Notes under the pieces: generated by a model
What the model was told of the DNA's origin: nothing
The model's database searches: none
The model's input: only the letters and a program-made list of their open reading frames with translations
Assembly: GCA_016744295.1 (NCBI GenBank)
Contig: JADGEQ010000006.1
Span: 62,001 to 126,000 of the forward strand
Direction of reading: 5' to 3'
From: Desulfobacteraceae bacterium
GTDB lineage: Bacteria; Desulfobacterota; Desulfobacteria; Desulfobacterales; Desulfobacteraceae
Length of the DNA stretch: 64,000 nucleotides
Shown: piece after piece, positions 61,601 to 64,000 of the stretch
Layout of the letters: the number at the start of each line of letters is the position of its first letter
Numbering within the stretch: position 1 is the first letter of the stretch
Program-made: the position numbers and the translations under genes

Positions 61601-61961
61601 TCAGCGGGGTAAGATCCAGGAAGAATCCATGTATTATGAATATTTGAAACATTCGGGAGAATTTCCCATCATTGGTGTCAACACCTTTGAAGACCCGGAT
61701 GCAAATTATGCTGAAATGACCAGTCACCTGGAATTATCCCGGTCCACCAATGAACAAAAGGATGAGCAATTGGATCGGCTGGAGAGGTTTAAAACCACCC
61801 ATGGCAGTGAATCGGACCAGGCCCTTGAGGCGCTCAAACAAACCGCCCTTAACGGGGGGAACATGTTTGCCCAGCTTATGGAAGCCGTGGGATGCTGTTC
61901 TCTGGGCACCATTACTAAAGCCTTGTATGAAGTGGGTGGCAAATACAGAAGAAATATGTAA
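58698..61961 (+). CDS. icmF: fused isobutyryl-CoA mutase
   Basis: A 1087-residue B12-dependent enzyme interconverting isobutyryl-CoA and n-butyryl-CoA. Domain order is that of IcmF: B12-binding domain first (SLFDGHDASINIMRR, with H26 as cobalt ligand), then a MeaB-like G3E GTPase chaperone (Walker A GTGGAGKSS, residues 208-216), then the mutase barrel (FAGNFPYTAGVFPLKRDDED, RFKLLSGSYPAKRLSTAFDS, TSVSMTINGPAP). Pivalyl- and isovaleryl-CoA are alternative substrates of relatives. AAAGGAG precedes the ATG. Thiolase and a hydroxyacyl-CoA dehydrogenase follow. Confidence 0.94.
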   Translation: MNAEPEAYKPINSVKIVTATSLFDGHDASINIMRRILQDSGVEVIHIGHNRSAKEVVDAAIEEDAQGIAVSSYQGGHVEYFKYMVDLLKERGASRVKIFGGGGGVIIPSEMDELHAYGVTRIYSPEDGSKMGLQGMINDMIRAMDAPSVDFDALDYSRLTIDNKYVTANFISAVQEACASHKDKIEEIMSGIGKVADGRDVPVIGLTGTGGAGKSSLTDELILRILRDLSDVNIAIISCDPSRRKTGGALLGDRIRMNSIETGRVYMRSLATRRSQTELPEALPHAVAVAVAAGYDIILVETAGIGQGDSRVVDLVDMSIYVMTAEFGAPSQLEKIDMLDYADIVVVNKYEKKGSEDALRDVRKQVQRNKKAWDTDPKDLPVYGTIASKFNDDGITSLYHGLLDLIAEKKQIQYESTLPRSGAKESSSKTIIIPGERTRYLAEIADTVREYHKRSENQSGAVRQRWHLQETAKVLGDSELDGLAGFKEAVSQANAMVEGETDQLIAEYSHCSDRYEKDELVYHVRDKEFRLPLHSRSLSHSKIPKIALPTFTDPGEQYAWMRKENFAGNFPYTAGVFPLKRDDEDPTRMFAGEGGPADTNRRFKLLSGSYPAKRLSTAFDSVTLYGFDPDRRPDIYGKIGTSGVSICTLDDVKLLYDGFDLCAPNTSVSMTINGPAPMMLAMFMNTAIAQQTDRFREEKGREPSGKETKEIRQFALSNVRGTVQADILKEDQGQNTCIFSIEFALKMMGDIQQYFIDHQVRNFYSVSISGYHIAEAGANPITQLALTLANGFTYVEYYLSRGMDINEFAPSLSFFFSNGMDPEYTVIGRVARRIWAVAMRHKYGGNEKCQKLKYHIQTSGRSLHSQDIQFNDIRTSLQGLCAIYDNCNSLHTNAFDEAITTPSTESVRRALAVQLIINREWGLAKNENPLQGSFIVDELTDLVEEAVLVEFERITERGGVLGAMETGYQRGKIQEESMYYEYLKHSGEFPIIGVNTFEDPDANYAEMTSHLELSRSTNEQKDEQLDRLERFKTTHGSESDQALEALKQTALNGGNMFAQLMEAVGCCSLGTITKALYEVGGKYRRNM

Positions 61962-62034
61962 TAGTTTTGGGTTTGTTTTAATGAAGTCGGTAATGGATAG
62001 AAAAAAATTGACTAAAATCGAGGAGAAACACCCA

Positions 62035-63210
62035 ATGAATAAAGCAGTTATCGTCAGTGCAACACGTACGCCTTTGGGAAGTTTTGGCGGAACATTGAGC
62101 AAAATCGGCGCCACCGACCTTGGGGGGCTCGTGATCAAAGAAGCCATTAAACGGGCCAATATAGAAGAAGAACAAGTTGATGAATGTATCATGGGGATGG
62201 TTTTGCCCTGCGGCTATGGACAAAATCCCGGCAAACAGGCTGTGGTAAAGGCCGGTCTTCCCTGGGAAGTGGAAGCCATTACCATCAACAAGGTTTGTGG
62301 ATCATCCCTCAAGGCTGTGATGCTGGCAGCCCAGGCAATTCAGTGCGGTGATGCCGATGTGGTGGTGGCCGGCGGCATGGAAAATATGAGCATGACTCCC
62401 TATTACATGGACAAGGCCCGGTGGGGACATCGCATGGGGCCGGGGAAAATTGAAGATCATATGATCCACGATGGGCTCTGGGATATTGTCAATGATTTCC
62501 ATATGGGTATGTCCAATGAGCTTTGCTGTGAGCGCTGGGAAGTGACCAGGGAAGATCAGGATCGATTTGCGGCCGAGTCCTACAGGCGGGCCAATGCTGC
62601 CCTGGCTGCCGGTAGGTTCAAACAAGAGATTGTGCCGGTTGCTGTGCCCCAGAGAAAAGGGGAGAGCAAAATTTTTGATACAGATGAATGCCCCCAGGAG
62701 TCGGGCTATGAGTTTTTGGCCAAGATGAGACCGGCCTTTAAAAAGGACGGGGTGGGAACCGCAGGAAATGCCTCCATTATTTCCGACGGGGCAGCAGCGC
62801 TTGTGATCATGAGCGAGAAAAAGGCCAAGGAGCTGGGCTGTACCATTATGGCGGAAATCGGTTCCCAGGCATCCTTTGGCATTGACATGAAATATGTATT
62901 GATGGCCCCCATTTATGCCATTCCCAAAGTATTGAAAAAACAGGGAATATCAATTTCTGATATTGATCTGTTTGAGATCAACGAGGCATTTGCAGGTACC
63001 TCCGTGGGGATCAACAAGGTTCTGGAACTGGATACTGAGAAAGTTAACGTCAATGGCGGCAGCGTGGCCCTGGGACATCCCATTGGCGCTTCCGGCGCCA
63101 GGGTGCTGACCACCTTGATTTATGAAATGGAAAAGCGGGATGTGAAAACAGGACTTGCTTCTCTTTGTCTGGGCGGCGGCGAAGCCGTGGCCATGGTCAT
63201 TAATCGTTAA
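62035..63210 (+). CDS. atoB: acetyl-CoA acetyltransferase (thiolase)
   Basis: A 391-residue thiolase cleaving acetoacetyl-CoA to two acetyl-CoA, or the reverse. The nucleophile is in NKVCGSSLKAV, the histidine in VALGHPIGASGAR and the second cysteine in LCLGGGEAVA. GAGGAG lies 10 bp before the ATG. A longer in-frame extension upstream runs through the end of icmF and is not real. The segment NELCCERWEV replaces the more usual sequence before TREDQD. Confidence 0.94.
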   Translation: MNKAVIVSATRTPLGSFGGTLSKIGATDLGGLVIKEAIKRANIEEEQVDECIMGMVLPCGYGQNPGKQAVVKAGLPWEVEAITINKVCGSSLKAVMLAAQAIQCGDADVVVAGGMENMSMTPYYMDKARWGHRMGPGKIEDHMIHDGLWDIVNDFHMGMSNELCCERWEVTREDQDRFAAESYRRANAALAAGRFKQEIVPVAVPQRKGESKIFDTDECPQESGYEFLAKMRPAFKKDGVGTAGNASIISDGAAALVIMSEKKAKELGCTIMAEIGSQASFGIDMKYVLMAPIYAIPKVLKKQGISISDIDLFEINEAFAGTSVGINKVLELDTEKVNVNGGSVALGHPIGASGARVLTTLIYEMEKRDVKTGLASLCLGGGEAVAMVINR

Positions 63211-63302
63211 TGGGTTAACGGATAATATTATAAACGGCATCATTAGAATAATATGCATCTCACTATAACAATCTGAGAAAAACAGTGGAAAAAGGAGATA
63301 AA

Positions 63303-64000
63303 ATGGGTGTTGAAAAATTTGGTGTGATCGGTTCCGGTCAGATGGGCAACGGTATTGCCCAGGTGGCAGCTGCCAGCGGGCTTAATGTTTTGATGAGTGA
63401 TATTCAACAGGATTTTTGTGATAAGGGCATGGCCACCATTGCCAAAAACCTGGATCGGATGGTTTCCAAGGGCAAACTGGATGAGGGCCAAAAAGAGGCA
63501 ATCCTCAGCCGGATAGAGACCACCACCGATCTTTCCGACATGGCAGGCGTTGATTTTGTTGTGGAAGCTGCCGTGGAACGGGAAGATCTGAAATTTAAAA
63601 TCTTTGAGGATCTGGACAAAATCTGTCCCCCCCATGTGATTCTGTCCACCAATACTTCCTCCATTCCCATTGGCAGAATTGCCGCCAGAACTTCCCGGCC
63701 GGAGAAAATCATCGGCATGCATTTTATGAATCCCGTGCCGGTGATGAAATTGGTGGAGGTGATACGGAGCATTGCCACTTCCCAGGAAACATTTGATCTG
63801 ACCTGGGCGTTGTGTGAACGTTTTAATAAAACCCCGGCAGAGGCCAATGATTATCCTGGATTCATTGCCAATAGAATCCTCATGCCAATGATCAATGAAG
63901 CGATTTTTTGTCTATACCAGAGTGTTGGAAAAGCCGAAGATATAGATACGGTTATGAAATTGGGGATGAACCATCCCATGGGGCCCCTGGCCCTGGCCGA
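63303..64000 (+). CDS. hbd: 3-hydroxybutyryl-CoA dehydrogenase, cut by window end
   Basis: The first 232 residues are present and the frame is open to the end. The NAD-binding Rossmann motif is FGVIGSGQMGNGIAQVAA; VVEAAVERE, STNTSSIPI and IIGMHFMNPVPVMKLVEVI are family motifs, and the histidine in MHFMNP is catalytic. AAAGGAG sits 6 bp before the ATG. It oxidises 3-hydroxybutyryl-CoA to acetoacetyl-CoA, the substrate of the thiolase upstream. About 50 residues are missing at the C terminus. Confidence 0.93.
   Translation, partial: MGVEKFGVIGSGQMGNGIAQVAAASGLNVLMSDIQQDFCDKGMATIAKNLDRMVSKGKLDEGQKEAILSRIETTTDLSDMAGVDFVVEAAVEREDLKFKIFEDLDKICPPHVILSTNTSSIPIGRIAARTSRPEKIIGMHFMNPVPVMKLVEVIRSIATSQETFDLTWALCERFNKTPAEANDYPGFIANRILMPMINEAIFCLYQSVGKAEDIDTVMKLGMNHPMGPLALA

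Noticed and set aside
61750..62034. 95-codon N-terminal extension of the thiolase
   Set aside because: It runs through the end of icmF in another frame; the thiolase family starts at the ATG at 62035 with its own ribosome-binding site.
1..64000. CRISPR arrays, insertion sequences, prophage genes, tRNA or rRNA
   Set aside because: No regularly spaced repeats, transposase or integrase motifs, or tRNA/rRNA sequences were seen; the short tandem repeats are all inside genes.

Overview
The window is about 64 kb of a gene-dense bacterial chromosome of moderate GC content. The gene set suggests a strictly anaerobic, organic-acid-oxidising Desulfobacterota, most like the Desulfobacteraceae. It has an NDP-forming acyl-CoA synthetase, a TRAP transporter, several acyl-CoA dehydrogenases and synthetases, a B12-dependent fused acyl-CoA mutase, sigma-54 regulators and many deltaproteobacterial family variants. 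This placement is inferred from gene content. There is no rRNA, tRNA, insertion sequence, prophage or CRISPR array.

Layout. 1-426 has no gene but holds a possible structured RNA and a nested inverted repeat. 427-5164 is an operon of a beta-alpha acyl-CoA synthetase, an OFA-type MFS carrier and a cytidylate-kinase-like/BON protein, followed by an S4 RNA-binding protein, a frameshifted HAD phosphatase and an M23 peptidase. 7920-17734 is a coherent unit: a sigma-54 activator with a cysteine cluster, a candidate -24/-12 promoter, divergent GcvPA/GcvPB homologues, a COG3199 NAD-kinase-like protein, TRAP DctPQM and a SnoaL-like protein. 17875-24070 has a response regulator with TPRs, a LiuR-controlled acyl-CoA synthetase/dehydrogenase operon and, divergently, an NSS transporter with a 33-residue partner. 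24121-36950 holds mostly single genes: periplasmic binding protein, chemoreceptor, PIF1-like and DEAD-box helicases, YdcZ, a CoA-transferase/GNAT fusion, a SpoU methyltransferase and PsiE.

37037-42323 (minus strand) is a tightly coupled five-gene D-amino-acid operon: class IV aminotransferase, alanine racemase, CapA-like protein, Glu/Asp racemase-like protein and ATP-grasp ligase. 43918-51306 (minus) is a leucine/isovalerate-type catabolic operon without a biotin carboxylase gene and with an HMG-CoA-lyase homologue lacking the usual cysteine. 51515-58592 carries signalling genes: a CheX-like protein fused to two HTH modules, UspA, the remnant of a class I aldolase, a hybrid histidine kinase translationally coupled to a GNAT/cyclic-nucleotide-binding/methyltransferase fusion, and a TetR regulator. 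The TetR promoter and the leucine operon share a near-identical operator. 58698-64000 gives a route from isobutyryl-CoA to acetyl-CoA: IcmF, thiolase, and 3-hydroxybutyryl-CoA dehydrogenase cut by the window end.

A recurring oddity is that six unrelated proteins carry short in-frame tandem repeats of 15 or 18 bp. The best candidates for something undescribed are the divergent GcvP/TRAP unit, the D-amino-acid operon and the kinase plus GNAT/cNMP/methyltransferase pair.
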